A DNA stretch of 48,300 nucleotides, taken from contig NZ_QEIO01000030.1 of assembly GCF_003336425.1 (NCBI RefSeq), positions 1-48,300 on the forward strand. The letters are read 5' to 3'. Position numbers and translations under genes: made by a program. Below are positions 36,121 through 44,952 of this stretch, one piece after another; positions within the stretch are counted from its first letter, which is position 1; each line of letters begins with the position of its first letter. Under the pieces are notes generated by a model. It was not told the DNA's origin and did not search any database. It saw only the letters and a list, made by a program, of their open reading frames with translations. Origin of the DNA: Marinitenerispora sediminis. GTDB lineage: Bacteria > Actinomycetota > Actinomycetes > Streptosporangiales > Streptosporangiaceae.

Positions 36121-38067
36121 ATGAGCGGCTTCCGCTACGGCGAGTACCAGGAGGGCCCCGACCCGCTGGCGCCGCCCTACGACGTCCGTGCCGCCCTCGA
36201 CGAGCTGGGCCGCTCGGTGCTGGCCGGCGCCAAGCCGCTGCGGGCGCTGCGCGACCTGCTGCGGCGCGGAACGCAGGGCGTCTCCGGTCTCGACGACCTG
36301 CTGCGGCAGGTCCGCGAGCGCCGGGACCGGCTGCGTGGCCGGGGGCGCCTCGACGGCACCCTCCAGGAGGCGCGGGCGCTGCTGGACCGCGCGGTCGGGC
36401 AGGAGCGCGCCGCGCTCTTCCCCGACCCCTCCGACGACGCCCGGCTGCGGGAGTCCGAGCTCGACGCCCTGCCCGCCGACACCGCGGCGGCGGTTCGCCG
36501 GCTCGCCGACTACCAGTGGCGCTCGGACGCCGCGCGCCAGACCTTCCAGGAGCTGCGCGACCTGCTGCGCGGTGAGGTGCTGGACGCCCAGTTCCGCGGG
36601 ATGAAGCAGGCGCTGCGCGACGCGGATCCGGCGGCCATGGCCCGGGTGCGCGCCATGGTCGAGGCGCTGAACGAGATGCTCGCTGCCGACGACCGGGGCG
36701 AGCACACCCAGGCGGATTTCGACCGGTTCATGGCCGAGTACGGCGAGTTCTTCCCGGAGAACCCGCGCGACCTGGCCGAACTGGTCGACATCCTGGCCCG
36801 CCGCTCGGCCGCCGCCCAGCGGCTGCTGAACTCCCTCACCCCCGAGCAGCGGGCAGAGCTCGGCGACCTCATGGCCCAGGCCGCCGCCGAGTCCGGGCTC
36901 AGCGAGGCCATGGAGCGGCTCTCCGGCGCGCTGCGCTCCCGCCGGGCGGACCTCGCCTGGTCCGACGCCGACCGGCTGGAGGGCTCCGAGGGGCTCGGCG
37001 TGGGTGACGCCACCACCGCCCTGGAGGAGCTCGCCGACCTCGCCGACCTCGACTCCGCGCTGAGTCAGCGCTACGCGGGCGCCGGGCTGGAGGACATCGA
37101 CGAGGAGGCGGTCCGCCGCGCGCTCGGCCGCTCCGCCGTCGACGACCTGGCACGGCTGCGCGCCCTGGAGCGCGAGCTGCGGGAGCAGGGCTACCTGACC
37201 GGGACCCGCAACCGGCTGGAGCTCACCCCCAAGGCGGTCCGCCGGCTGGGTGAGACCGCGCTGCGGGAGGTGTTCGCCGACTCCGCCGGCGGCCGGCTCG
37301 GCCAGCACGCGGCCGAGGGGGTCGGCCAGGCCGGCGAGCCCACCGGCGCCACCCGGCCGTGGCGGTTCGGCGACGAGCAGCCCATCGACGTCGTCCGGAC
37401 CCTGAGCAACGCCGCGGCACGGGGGCGTTCCTCCGACGGCCGCCTGCGGCTGCGCCCCGACGACTTCGAGGTCGCCGAGACCGAACGCCGCGACGCCGCC
37501 GCCGTGTGCCTGCTGGTCGACCTCTCCTACTCCATGGCGCTGCGCGACCTCTGGGGCACCGCCAAGCAGACCGCCATGGCGCTGCACGCACTGGTGAGCA
37601 CCCGCTTTCCCCAGGACGCGGTGCAGGTCATCGGGTTCAGCGACTACGCGCGGGAGCTGCCGGCCGCCGGGCTGGCCGAACTGGAGTGGGAGCCGGTCCA
37701 GGGCACCAACCTCCAGCACGCCCTGGTCCTGGCCGGCCGGCACCTGGACCGGCACTCCGATTTCGAACCCATCGTGCTGATCGTCACCGACGGTGAGCCC
37801 ACCGCGCACCTGACCCGCGACGGATCGGCCCAGTTCGCCTGGCCGCCGACCGCGGAGACCACCGCGCTGACCCTCGCCGAGGTCGACCGGATGACCAGCC
37901 GCGGCGCGTCGCTCAACGTCTTCCTGCTCGCCGACGACCCGCGCCTGGAGGCGTTCGTCGAGGAGGTCGCCCGCCGCAACGGCGGCCGGGTGGTCCGGCC
38001 GAACGCCCAGCGGCTGGGCTCCTACGTCGTCCAGGACTTCCTGTTCCGCCGGCGGCGGGTCGGCTGA
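36121..38067 (+). CDS. VWA-domain protein, partner of the MoxR ATPase
   Basis: ATG 36121 has AAGGAGG at 8 nt and gives 648 residues. The frame start at 36094 is rejected. The first 430 residues are helical and Ala/Arg/Glu-rich, with LRRGTQGVSGLDDLLRQV and DRFMAEYGEFFPENPRDLAE. The C-terminal VWA domain (about 455-640) has the MIDAS motif VCLLVDLSYSMALRD near residue 466 and VTDGEPTAH near 556. This matches the CoxE/YehP-like class that works with MoxR ATPases. The two genes form a likely two-gene operon. The client protein is unknown and no metalloenzyme gene is beside it. Confidence 0.9.
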   Translation: MSGFRYGEYQEGPDPLAPPYDVRAALDELGRSVLAGAKPLRALRDLLRRGTQGVSGLDDLLRQVRERRDRLRGRGRLDGTLQEARALLDRAVGQERAALFPDPSDDARLRESELDALPADTAAAVRRLADYQWRSDAARQTFQELRDLLRGEVLDAQFRGMKQALRDADPAAMARVRAMVEALNEMLAADDRGEHTQADFDRFMAEYGEFFPENPRDLAELVDILARRSAAAQRLLNSLTPEQRAELGDLMAQAAAESGLSEAMERLSGALRSRRADLAWSDADRLEGSEGLGVGDATTALEELADLADLDSALSQRYAGAGLEDIDEEAVRRALGRSAVDDLARLRALERELREQGYLTGTRNRLELTPKAVRRLGETALREVFADSAGGRLGQHAAEGVGQAGEPTGATRPWRFGDEQPIDVVRTLSNAAARGRSSDGRLRLRPDDFEVAETERRDAAAVCLLVDLSYSMALRDLWGTAKQTAMALHALVSTRFPQDAVQVIGFSDYARELPAAGLAELEWEPVQGTNLQHALVLAGRHLDRHSDFEPIVLIVTDGEPTAHLTRDGSAQFAWPPTAETTALTLAEVDRMTSRGASLNVFLLADDPRLEAFVEEVARRNGGRVVRPNAQRLGSYVVQDFLFRRRRVG

Positions 38068-38119
38068 CCGGGCCGCCGCGCCGGCGCCGCCGCGGCGGCC
38101 GGGTGTCGGCGGCGGTCGG

Positions 38120-38125
38120 CAGGAT
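38120..38125 (+). promoter_or_regulatory. Weak candidate -10 (CAGGAT) of the glyoxalase-fold gene
   Basis: CAGGAT is followed by 7 nt and ATG 38133. It matches only the A and final T of the consensus, so a short read-through from the VWA gene is an alternative. Confidence 0.25.
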
Positions 38126-38132
38126 GGGGGCC

Positions 38133-38465
38133 ATGCGAGAGGAAGCCATCCCCATCCTGCGGGTGGGCGACGCCGCGGCGGCCGTCCGCTGGTACGCCCG
38201 CCTCGGATTCGTCCCGGAGTGGGAGCACCGGTTCGAGCCGGGGCTCCCCGCTTTCGTGTCGGTCGCGCGCGGCCCAGTGCGGCTGTTCCTGTCCGAGCAC
38301 ACCGGCGACGCCCGCCCCGACACCCTCGTGTACCTGCGGGTGCGCGACGTCGACGCGGTCGCCGCCGCGTTCGGGGTGCCGGTCGCCGACGCCCCGTGGG
38401 CCCGGGAGGTGGAGCTCCGCGACCCCGACGGCAACCGGCTGCGGGTCGGCACGCCGGCGGACTGA
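38133..38465 (+). CDS. Glyoxalase/bleomycin-resistance-fold (VOC) protein
   Basis: ATG 38133 gives 110 residues, the usual single-module VOC length. The ORF start at 38103 adds a less likely leader. Two beta-alpha-beta-beta-beta modules are visible: AIPILRVGDAAAAVRWYARL with FVPEWEHRFEPGLPAFVSVA, and TLVYLRVRDVDAVAAAFGV with EVELRDPDGNRLRVG. The pattern resembles bleomycin-resistance (BRP) proteins that bind a drug rather than glyoxalase I, since some metal ligands are unclear. It follows the VWA gene by 65 bp. The substrate is unknown. Confidence 0.88.
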   Translation: MREEAIPILRVGDAAAAVRWYARLGFVPEWEHRFEPGLPAFVSVARGPVRLFLSEHTGDARPDTLVYLRVRDVDAVAAAFGVPVADAPWAREVELRDPDGNRLRVGTPAD

Positions 38466-38712
38466 CCCGGCAGCGGAGCGCCGAGGTGGGCGCCCCGGAG
38501 CGGCGCCGGCCGGTCGCACCGGTGTGCCCCGGGGTCGCGCGGCGGCCGTGCGGGGTACCCGGGCCTTCGGGTTGGCCGCTGCCTGCGGGCTCCCACGCCG
38601 GAGCCCGCGGCGGGGACCGCGCCTCCGGTGGCTCTCCCGGCTACCGCGGACGGCGCGCGAGGCCGACCCGGGCGGTCCCCGCCGTGGCGGGACGGGCCCG
38701 GCCCCCGCCGCG

Positions 38713-39858
38713 TCAGTCATCGAGGGCCTGCAGCAGGTCGGCCACGAGGTCCTCGGCGGACTCGATGCCCACCGACAGCCGGATGAGGTCGCTCGGCACC
38801 TCCAGCGGCGAGCCGGCGGTCGAGGCGTGCGTCATCCGGGCCGGGTGCTCGATCAGCGACTCGACGCCGCCGAGGGACTCGCCGAGCGTGAACACCCGGG
38901 CGCGGTCGCACACCCGCAGCGCCTGCTCCTCGCCGCCGCGCACCCGGAAGGACACCATGCCGCCGAAGGCGCGCATCTGCTCCACGGCGACCTTGTAGCC
39001 CGGGTGGTCCGGCAGGCCGGGGTAGTACACCTGGGTGACGGCGGGGTGCCGGGTCAGCTCGTCCACCACGCGCTCGGCGTTGGCGCAGTGCCGGTCCATC
39101 CGCACCGCCAGGGTCTTGATGCCGCGCAGCGTGAGCCAGGCGTCGAACGGTCCGGCCACCGCTCCCATGGCGTTCTGGTGGAACACCAGCCGCTCGGCGA
39201 GTTCCGGGTCGGCCGCGACGAGCGCGCCGCCGACCACGTCGGAGTGCCCGCCCAGGTACTTGGTGGTGGAGTGCACGACCACATCGGCGCCGAGGGCGAT
39301 CGGCTGCTGGAGGTAGGGCGAGGCGAAGGTGTTGTCCACGACGAGCAGGGCGCCCGCGTCGTGGGCGACGTCGGCGAGCGCGGCGATGTCGGCGATGTTG
39401 AGCAGCGGGTTGGTAGGCGTCTCCACCCAGATCGCGACCGTCTCGGGCCGCACGGCGGCGCGCACCGCCGCGGTGTCGGACAGTCCGACGGCGTCCCAGC
39501 TGACCCCCCAGCGCTCCAGCACCTTGGCGAACAGCCGGTAGGTGCCGCCGTAGGCGTCGCCGGGGATGATCACGTGGTCGCCGGGCTTGGCGATCGTGCG
39601 CAGCAGGGTGTCCTCGGCGGCCATGCCGGAGGCGAAGGCCAGGCCGCGCGCACCCGACTCCAGCGCCGCGACGCACTCCTCCAGGGCGCTGCGGGTGGGG
39701 TTGGCGGACCGGCTGTACTCGTAGCCGCCGCGCAGGCCGCCGACCCCGTCCTGGCGGTAGGTGCTCGTCTGGTAGATCGGAACCACGACCGCGCCGGTCT
39801 CGGCGTCGGCTTCCTGGCCGGCGTGGATGGCCAGGGTCTCAAAACCCTCGAACGTCAT
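38713..39858 (-). CDS. metB: Cystathionine gamma-synthase/lyase (PLP-dependent)
   Basis: ATG 39858 gives 381 residues, the family length. The PLP lysine is in VVVHSTTKYLGGHSDVVGG. Other motifs are YEYSRSANPTRSALEECVAA, and WVETPTNPLLNI with VVDNTFASPYLQQP. Family members use O-acylhomoserine plus cysteine to make cystathionine or split cystathionine to cysteine. Sequence cannot settle which. Its neighbourhood with cbs favours the transsulfuration route and matches metB-cbs of M. tuberculosis (Rv1079/Rv1077, recalled). TAGTCT lies 7 nt before the start, suggesting a leaderless mRNA. Confidence 0.95.
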   Translation of the reverse strand: MTFEGFETLAIHAGQEADAETGAVVVPIYQTSTYRQDGVGGLRGGYEYSRSANPTRSALEECVAALESGARGLAFASGMAAEDTLLRTIAKPGDHVIIPGDAYGGTYRLFAKVLERWGVSWDAVGLSDTAAVRAAVRPETVAIWVETPTNPLLNIADIAALADVAHDAGALLVVDNTFASPYLQQPIALGADVVVHSTTKYLGGHSDVVGGALVAADPELAERLVFHQNAMGAVAGPFDAWLTLRGIKTLAVRMDRHCANAERVVDELTRHPAVTQVYYPGLPDHPGYKVAVEQMRAFGGMVSFRVRGGEEQALRVCDRARVFTLGESLGGVESLIEHPARMTHASTAGSPLEVPSDLIRLSVGIESAEDLVADLLQALDD

Positions 39859-39865
39859 GCGCCCC

Positions 39866-39871
39866 AGACTA
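39866..39871 (-). promoter_or_regulatory. Candidate -10 (TAGTCT) of a leaderless metB transcript
   Basis: TAGTCT is separated by exactly 7 nt from ATG 39858, which would be the first base of the mRNA. The start has no Shine-Dalgarno. Confidence 0.5.
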
Positions 39872-39915
39872 GTGGCGGCGCCCCGGCGGGTCGTCGCAGC
39901 CGCGCCCCGGGGCGG

Positions 39916-40593
39916 TCACGCGCCGGCCGGGTCGGCGGCGTCGTCGGCCGGCCGGCCGGCCGGCCCCGGACCGCGCAGCGGCGGCATCCAGCCGGCCTCC
40001 GGATCGTAGCGGCGCACCACCCGGCCGGGCACTCCGGCGATGACGCTGTGGTCGGGGTACTCCCCGGGTCTGACCACGGAGCCGGCGGCCACCACGCAGT
40101 TGCGGCCGAGCCGGACCCCGGGCAGGATCACCGCGTTCGCGCCGATCCAGGTACCCGGTCCGATCCGCACCGGGTCGTCGGCCGGCCACTGCAGGCCGAC
40201 CGGGGTCTCGGTGTCGCGGTAGGAGTGGTTCTGGTCGGTGATGTAGACGTGCGGGCCGGTGTAGACGAAGTCGCCCACCTCGATGGAGGCGTGCGCGACG
40301 ACGTGCGACCCGCGGCCGATGGCGCAGCCGTCCCCGATGCGCAGCAGCGGCCGCGGCCCCAGGTCGAGCCCGGGCACGAAGCCGGCGCTCAGGGTGATGT
40401 CCGCGCCGAGCAGCGTGTGCGCGCCCAGTTCGATCCACGGCTCACCGAATATGGTGGCCGGAGGGAAGGCGATGGAGGTGCCGGGCCCGAACGCGGCGAA
40501 CCTGCGGGCCGCCCGGGTGCCCGCGCGGATGTCGGCGTGCTGGCGGCTCCAGGCCCAGGCCGCGCGCACCACCCAGGACAGCAGCCGTGCCAC
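39916..40593 (-). CDS. Left-handed beta-helix (hexapeptide-repeat) acyltransferase
   Basis: GTG 40593 with GGAGGG just upstream gives 225 residues. From about residue 45 to 190 there are hexapeptide repeats (I/V/L-G-x-x-x-x): IGDGCAIGRGSHVVAHASIE, IGPGTWIGANAVILPGVRLG, RNCVVAAGSVV. The catalytic His is in DQNHSYRD and the PGRVVRRYDPEAGW end is usual for such enzymes. It probably acetylates a sugar or amino-sugar donor. A Pro/Asp tail is disordered. It lies between metB and cbs but has no obvious link to them. A serine O-acetyltransferase (CysE) role is not supported, because the N-terminal helical domain of CysE is absent. Confidence 0.88.
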   Translation of the reverse strand: MARLLSWVVRAAWAWSRQHADIRAGTRAARRFAAFGPGTSIAFPPATIFGEPWIELGAHTLLGADITLSAGFVPGLDLGPRPLLRIGDGCAIGRGSHVVAHASIEVGDFVYTGPHVYITDQNHSYRDTETPVGLQWPADDPVRIGPGTWIGANAVILPGVRLGRNCVVAAGSVVRPGEYPDHSVIAGVPGRVVRRYDPEAGWMPPLRGPGPAGRPADDAADPAGA

Positions 40594-40737
40594 GCGCCCT
40601 CCACACCTACCGACAGGTAACGTCGAGGACCCACCCTACGAGCACGGTGGAGGGGCAGGGCAGGCGGGTGTGGGTACACCGCGGGGCAGGCGGGTGCGGG
40701 CCGCGGACCGGCGCCCGGCCGGCGGCCCGCCCGCGGG

Positions 40738-42105
40738 TCAGCGCGCCAGGTAGGCCAGCACGTCCTGCCGGGTCAGCACCCCGGCCGGCTTCCCGTCCAG
40801 CAGCACCACGACCGCGCCGCTGTGCTCCAGCAGGTCCACGCAGCGGCTCACGGGCTCGCGGTAGCCCACCATCGGCAGCGGCCGGCCCATGTGCGCGTCG
40901 ACGGCGTCACCGAGCTGGGCGCGGCCGTTGAACAGCGCGTCCAGCAGGTCCCGCTCGGCGATCGACCCGACGAGCTCGGCGGCCATGACCGGCGGCTCCT
41001 CCTTCATCACCGGCAGCTGGGACACCCCGTACTCCCGCATGATGGCGACGGCCGTGCCGACGGTCTCGTGCGGGTGCGTGTGCACGAACTCCGGCAGCGA
41101 CTCGCCCTTGCCGGCGAGGACGTCGCCCGCGGTGGCCTCCTCCGTCTCGGCGGACAGGAAGCCGTAGTCGGCCATCCACTCGTCGTTGAAGATCTTCGTG
41201 AGGTACCCGCGCCCGCCGTCGGGCAGCAGCACGACGATGACGGCGTCGGGGTCGGCGGTCTCGGCGACCCGCAGCGCGGCGACCGTCGCCAGCCCGCAGG
41301 AGCCGCCGACCAGCAGCGACTCCTCCTTGGCCAGCCGCCGGGTCATGAGGAAGGAGTCCTTGTCGCTGACGGCGATGACCTCGTCGCAGATGGCGGGGTC
41401 GTAGGTCTGCGGCCAGATGTCCTCGCCCACGCCCTCGACCAGGTAGGGGCGCCCGGTGCCGCCGGAGTACACCGACCCCTCCGGGTCGGCGCCGATGATC
41501 CGCACCGCGCCGCCGGACACCTCCTTGAGGTAGCGCCCGGTCCCGGTGATGGTGCCGCCGGTACCGATGCCGGCGACGAAGTGCGTGATCCGGCCCTCGG
41601 TCTGCTCCCAGATCTCCGGCCCGGTGCTGTGGTAGTGCGACTCCGGGTTGTTCGCGTTGCTGTACTGGTCGGGCTTCCACGCGCCCGGCAGGGTACGCGC
41701 CAGCCGGTCCGACACCGAGTAGTAGGAGTCGGGGTGGTCGGGCGCGACGGTGGTCGGGCACACCACCACCTCGGCCCCGTACGCGCGCAGCACGGCGAGT
41801 TTGTCCGGGCCGACCTTGTCCGGGCAGACGAACACGCAGCGGTACCCCTTCTCGGCCGCCACGATGGCGAGGCCCACGCCGGTGTTGCCCGAGGTCGGCT
41901 CGACGATGGTGCCGCCCGGCCGGAGGGCTCCGCTCTTCTCCGCGTCCTCGACCATGCGCAGGGCGATGCGGTCCTTGACCGAGCCGCCCGGGTTGAAGTA
42001 CTCCACCTTGGCCAGCACGGTCGGCGCCAGGCCGGCCGTGAGCCGCCTCATCCGCACCAGCGGGGTATTCCCGACCAGATCGATCAGCGAGTCGTACACC
42101 CGCAT
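40738..42105 (-). CDS. cbs: Cystathionine beta-synthase with two CBS domains
   Basis: ATG 42105 has AAGGGGG at 8 nt and gives 455 residues; the frame to 42192 has no support. The PLP domain (about 1-320) has GGSVKDRIALRMVEDAEKSG with the cofactor lysine, PTSGNTGVGLAIVAAEKGYR and GTGGTITGTGRYLKEVSGGA. It joins homocysteine to serine. The C-terminal CBS pair (about 340-455) includes THPHETVGTAVAIMREYGVS and MGRPLPMVGYREPVSRCVDLL with ending LTRQDVLAYLAR; these probably sense an adenosyl ligand. With MetB it completes transsulfuration between methionine and cysteine. The SGNH gene is divergent. Confidence 0.96.
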   Translation of the reverse strand: MRVYDSLIDLVGNTPLVRMRRLTAGLAPTVLAKVEYFNPGGSVKDRIALRMVEDAEKSGALRPGGTIVEPTSGNTGVGLAIVAAEKGYRCVFVCPDKVGPDKLAVLRAYGAEVVVCPTTVAPDHPDSYYSVSDRLARTLPGAWKPDQYSNANNPESHYHSTGPEIWEQTEGRITHFVAGIGTGGTITGTGRYLKEVSGGAVRIIGADPEGSVYSGGTGRPYLVEGVGEDIWPQTYDPAICDEVIAVSDKDSFLMTRRLAKEESLLVGGSCGLATVAALRVAETADPDAVIVVLLPDGGRGYLTKIFNDEWMADYGFLSAETEEATAGDVLAGKGESLPEFVHTHPHETVGTAVAIMREYGVSQLPVMKEEPPVMAAELVGSIAERDLLDALFNGRAQLGDAVDAHMGRPLPMVGYREPVSRCVDLLEHSGAVVVLLDGKPAGVLTRQDVLAYLAR

Positions 42106-42291
42106 CAGCGGTGCCCCCTTAGATTCCGTCGGCGGCCGTGGATCCCCCGGCCGCCCCCTTCCGCCACGCGGTCGGGACGCGCCCGTCCGCACCGGCCGAT
42201 CAGGCCGTTTCCCCGAACTCTAGCCTGATCACGCCGCCGGCCGCGGCTGACCGCGATCCGGTTGCCACCAGCGGTTCCCAGCCCGGTGCCG

Positions 42292-42297
42292 TAAAAT
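42292..42297 (+). promoter_or_regulatory. Candidate -10 (TAAAAT) upstream of the SGNH hydrolase gene
   Basis: TAAAAT stands out in the GC-rich cbs-SGNH divergent region and lies 55 nt before ATG 42353. No clear -35 was found. Confidence 0.35.
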
Positions 42298-42352
42298 TAC
42301 TGGTTGGTAGCCCGACTGCGGGATCGGCACCCCGGCGTGGGGAGGCGGAACC

Positions 42353-43420
42353 ATGGTGCTGCGCGCCGCTCAGGCTCGGCGGATCGCCACCGCGACGGCG
42401 TTCGGCGGCGGCGGGTTGACGGTACTGGGGGCCAGCACGGTGGGCCTGCTCTACCTCCAGGCCCGCCTCGCGCACCGCGCCGTCGGCGTGACCCCGTGGG
42501 CCGCTCCCCCGGTGGACGGGCTGTACGGCCACGCCGGGAAGGACAGTACCGACCCCGTCGCGTTCGCGATGCTGGGCGACTCCACGGCCGCCGGGTTCGC
42601 GGTGGCCGACGCCGCGCAGACCCCGGCCGCGCTGCTGGCGACCGGGATCGCGGCCGCGGCGCAGCGGCCGGTGCGGGTGCGCTCGGTCGCGGTGGTCGGC
42701 GCCACCTCCCGCGACCTCGGCGGCCAGGTCGACCAGCTCCGCGACGCACCGCCGGACCTCGCGGTGGTCTTCGTCGGTGCCAACGACGTGATCCGGCGGG
42801 CGCGGCCGGCCGAGTCCGTCCGGCACCTGCAGTACGCGGTGCGCGAGCTGGTCGGTATGGGGACCGCCGTGGTGGTGGGCACCTGCCCGGACCTCGGGAC
42901 GGTGCGCCCGATCGCGGCGCCCCTGCGCTACGTGGCCCGCCGCGCCTCACGCCAGCTGGCGGCGGCGCAGACCATCGCGGTCGTCGAGGAGGGAGGCCGC
43001 TCCGTCTCGCTGAGCGACCTGCTGGCGGACGAGTTCCAGACCCACCCCGACGAGATGTTCGGCCCGGACCGGTTCCATCCGTCCGCGCACGGCTACGCGC
43101 AAGCGGCGGCCGCGGTCCTGCCGTCGGCGTGCGCGGCGCTCGGCCTGCCGCCGGACCGCCCCGTCCACCCGCGGGCACACCGCGGGGAGGGGGTCCTGCC
43201 GGTGGCCCGCGCCGCGGTCGCGGCTGCGGAGCAGCCGGGGACCGAGGTCAGCGGCGTCCGGGTCGGCGGCCGCGAGCGCGGTCCGCGCGGACGCTGGGCG
43301 GCCCTGATGCGCGGCCGGCCGCGCCCACCCGCGGAGGAGCGCCCGCCCGGCGCCCAGGAGACCGCTCCGGACGGCGGCGGCGCGGCCCCGGTCGCGGAGC
43401 GGCGGGCCGCGTCAGGTTAA
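42353..43420 (+). CDS. SGNH/GDSL-type hydrolase with N-terminal anchor
   Basis: ATG 42353 has GGAGG at 7 nt and gives 355 residues. An N-terminal hydrophobic segment (about 14-34, ATAFGGGGLTVLGASTVGLL) suggests a membrane anchor or signal. The SGNH catalytic blocks follow: AMLGDSTAAGF (Ser nucleophile), GATSRDLG (Gly), VFVGANDVIRR (Asn) and GPDRFHPSAHGYA (Asp-His). It is likely an esterase or lipase acting outside the cell. After about residue 270 the tail is disordered and Arg/Pro/Gly-rich. The thiolase starts 73 bp downstream in the same direction; the pair matches Rv1075c and Rv1074c (recalled). Confidence 0.92.
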   Translation: MVLRAAQARRIATATAFGGGGLTVLGASTVGLLYLQARLAHRAVGVTPWAAPPVDGLYGHAGKDSTDPVAFAMLGDSTAAGFAVADAAQTPAALLATGIAAAAQRPVRVRSVAVVGATSRDLGGQVDQLRDAPPDLAVVFVGANDVIRRARPAESVRHLQYAVRELVGMGTAVVVGTCPDLGTVRPIAAPLRYVARRASRQLAAAQTIAVVEEGGRSVSLSDLLADEFQTHPDEMFGPDRFHPSAHGYAQAAAAVLPSACAALGLPPDRPVHPRAHRGEGVLPVARAAVAAAEQPGTEVSGVRVGGRERGPRGRWAALMRGRPRPPAEERPPGAQETAPDGGGAAPVAERRAASG

Positions 43421-43432
43421 CTTGCGAGTAGC
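43417..43432. promoter_or_regulatory. Imperfect inverted repeat TTAACT-tgcg-AGTAGC before the thiolase gene
   Basis: Four of six positions of the arms are complementary and the centre ACT-N4-AGT is perfect. It overlaps the SGNH stop and lies 62 bp before the thiolase start. TetR-type repressors of fatty-acid genes use sites of this sort. This is a guess. Confidence 0.25.
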
Positions 43433-43493
43433 AGACCGACCATCCGGTCCGCACCACGACAGAGCAGTCGAACCGAGGAGAAGGGCCGCGAGC

Positions 43494-44717
43494 ATGCCTG
43501 AAGCCGTCATCGTCGCGACCGCGCGTTCACCGATCGGGCGGGCCTTCAAGGGGTCGCTCAAGGACATCCGCCCCGACGACCTCGCCGCGCAGATCATCAC
43601 GGCCGCGCTCGCGAAGGTTCCGCAGCTCGACCCCCGCGACATCGACGACCTGCTGCTGGGCTGCGGCCTGCCCGGCGGGGAGCAGGGGTACAACCTCGCC
43701 CGGGTGGTCGCGGTGCAGCTCGGCCTGGACACCGTGCCGGGCGCCACCGTCACCCGGTACTGCTCGTCGTCACTGCAGACCACCCGGATGGCGTTCCACG
43801 CGATCCGGGCCGGTGAGGGGGACGTCTTCGTGTCGGCCGGCGTCGAGACCGTCAGCCGCTACGTCAAGGGCAACAGCGACTCGCTGCCCGACACGCAGAA
43901 CCCGCTGTTCGCCGCGGCCCAGGCCCGCACCGAGCGGCGGGCCTCGGGCGGTGCGGCACCCTGGCGCGACCCGCGCGAGGACGGCGAGCTCCCCGACGTC
44001 TACCTCGCGATGGGCCAGACCGCCGAGAACGTCGCGCAGCTCCGCGGCGTGTCCCGGCAGCGCCAGGACGAGTTCGGCGTGCGCTCCCAGAACCTCGCCG
44101 AGAAGGCCCTCGACAACGGCTTCTGGGAGCGCGAGATCACCCCGGTCACGCTGCCGGACGGCACGGTGGTCAGCACCGACGACGGCCCTCGCCGCGGCAC
44201 CTCCTACGAGAAGGTGGCCGCCCTCCAGCCGGTGTTCCGCCCGGACGGCACGGTGACGGCCGGCAACTGCTGCCCGCTGAACGACGGCGCCGCCGCCGTG
44301 GTGGTCATGAGCGACACCCGGGCCGCGGACCTGGGCATCACCCCGCTGGCGCGGATCGTCTCCACCGGGGTGAGCGCGCTCTCGCCGGAGATCATGGGAC
44401 TCGGCCCGGTGGAGGCGTCCCGGCAGGCGCTGGAGCGGGCCAACATGACGATCCGCGACATCGATCTGGTGGAGATCAACGAGGCCTTCGCGGCGCAGGT
44501 CCTGCCGTCGGCCGACGAGATCGGCGTCGACATCGACCGGCAGCTGAACGTCAACGGGGGCGCCATCGCGGTGGGCCACCCGTTCGGCATGACCGGGGCG
44601 CGCATCACCACCACGCTGCTGAACGGGCTGAGCTTCCACGACGGCACGTTCGGCCTGGAGACCATGTGCGTGGGCGGCGGGCAGGGCATGGCCGCGGTCT
44701 TCGAGCGGCTGAGCTGA
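43494..44717 (+). CDS. fadA: Acetyl-CoA acetyltransferase (thiolase)
   Basis: ATG 43494 with AAGGG at 8 nt gives 407 residues. The acyl-accepting Cys is in VTRYCSSSLQTTRMAFHAI near residue 91, the catalytic His is in NGGAIAVGHPFGMTGAR and the second Cys is in ETMCVGGGQGMAAV. The family loop INEAFAAQVLPSADEI is also present. It performs thiolytic cleavage of 3-ketoacyl-CoA or the reverse condensation, in beta-oxidation or acetoacetyl-CoA formation. It matches M. tuberculosis fadA3 by position (Rv1074c, recalled). A 17-bp hairpin terminator follows. Confidence 0.96.
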   Translation: MPEAVIVATARSPIGRAFKGSLKDIRPDDLAAQIITAALAKVPQLDPRDIDDLLLGCGLPGGEQGYNLARVVAVQLGLDTVPGATVTRYCSSSLQTTRMAFHAIRAGEGDVFVSAGVETVSRYVKGNSDSLPDTQNPLFAAAQARTERRASGGAAPWRDPREDGELPDVYLAMGQTAENVAQLRGVSRQRQDEFGVRSQNLAEKALDNGFWEREITPVTLPDGTVVSTDDGPRRGTSYEKVAALQPVFRPDGTVTAGNCCPLNDGAAAVVVMSDTRAADLGITPLARIVSTGVSALSPEIMGLGPVEASRQALERANMTIRDIDLVEINEAFAAQVLPSADEIGVDIDRQLNVNGGAIAVGHPFGMTGARITTTLLNGLSFHDGTFGLETMCVGGGQGMAAVFERLS

Positions 44718-44747
44718 GCGCCGGCCGCACCGGTCGCACGACCATGG

Positions 44748-44786
44748 CGGCCCGGGCACCCCGGAACGGCCGGGGTGCCCGGGCCG
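44748..44786 (+). terminator. Terminator hairpin after the thiolase gene
   Basis: A perfect 17-bp stem (centred on cggcccgggcaccccgg) with an AACGG loop starts 30 nt past the stop. Very GC-rich, no U-run. Confidence 0.82.
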
Positions 44787-44794
44787 TCGCGCTG

Positions 44795-44822
44795 CCGGGG
44801 TACCGGGGTGCCGGGGTGCCGG
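44795..44822. repeat. 8-bp tandem repeat (ccggggtg), about 3.5 copies
   Basis: The units at 44795-44802, 44803-44810 and 44811-44818 differ at one base, followed by a partial unit. It lies next to the thiolase terminator. Confidence 0.7.
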
Positions 44823-44952
44823 CGCGGTCCGGCCGTGCCGGCATCCGCACCCGAAGGGCGAGGTTCCTGGGGATATGCCAGCTTTCTCCGGTGATCCACC
44901 GTCCTGACGCCTGACACCCGATCCTGAACGCCGTGTTACGGGACCGAAAAGA

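Noticed and set aside
34369-37809. Minus-strand frame of over 1100 codons
   Set aside because: It is the shadow of the MoxR and VWA genes, caused by GC-rich codons leaving few stops on the other strand.
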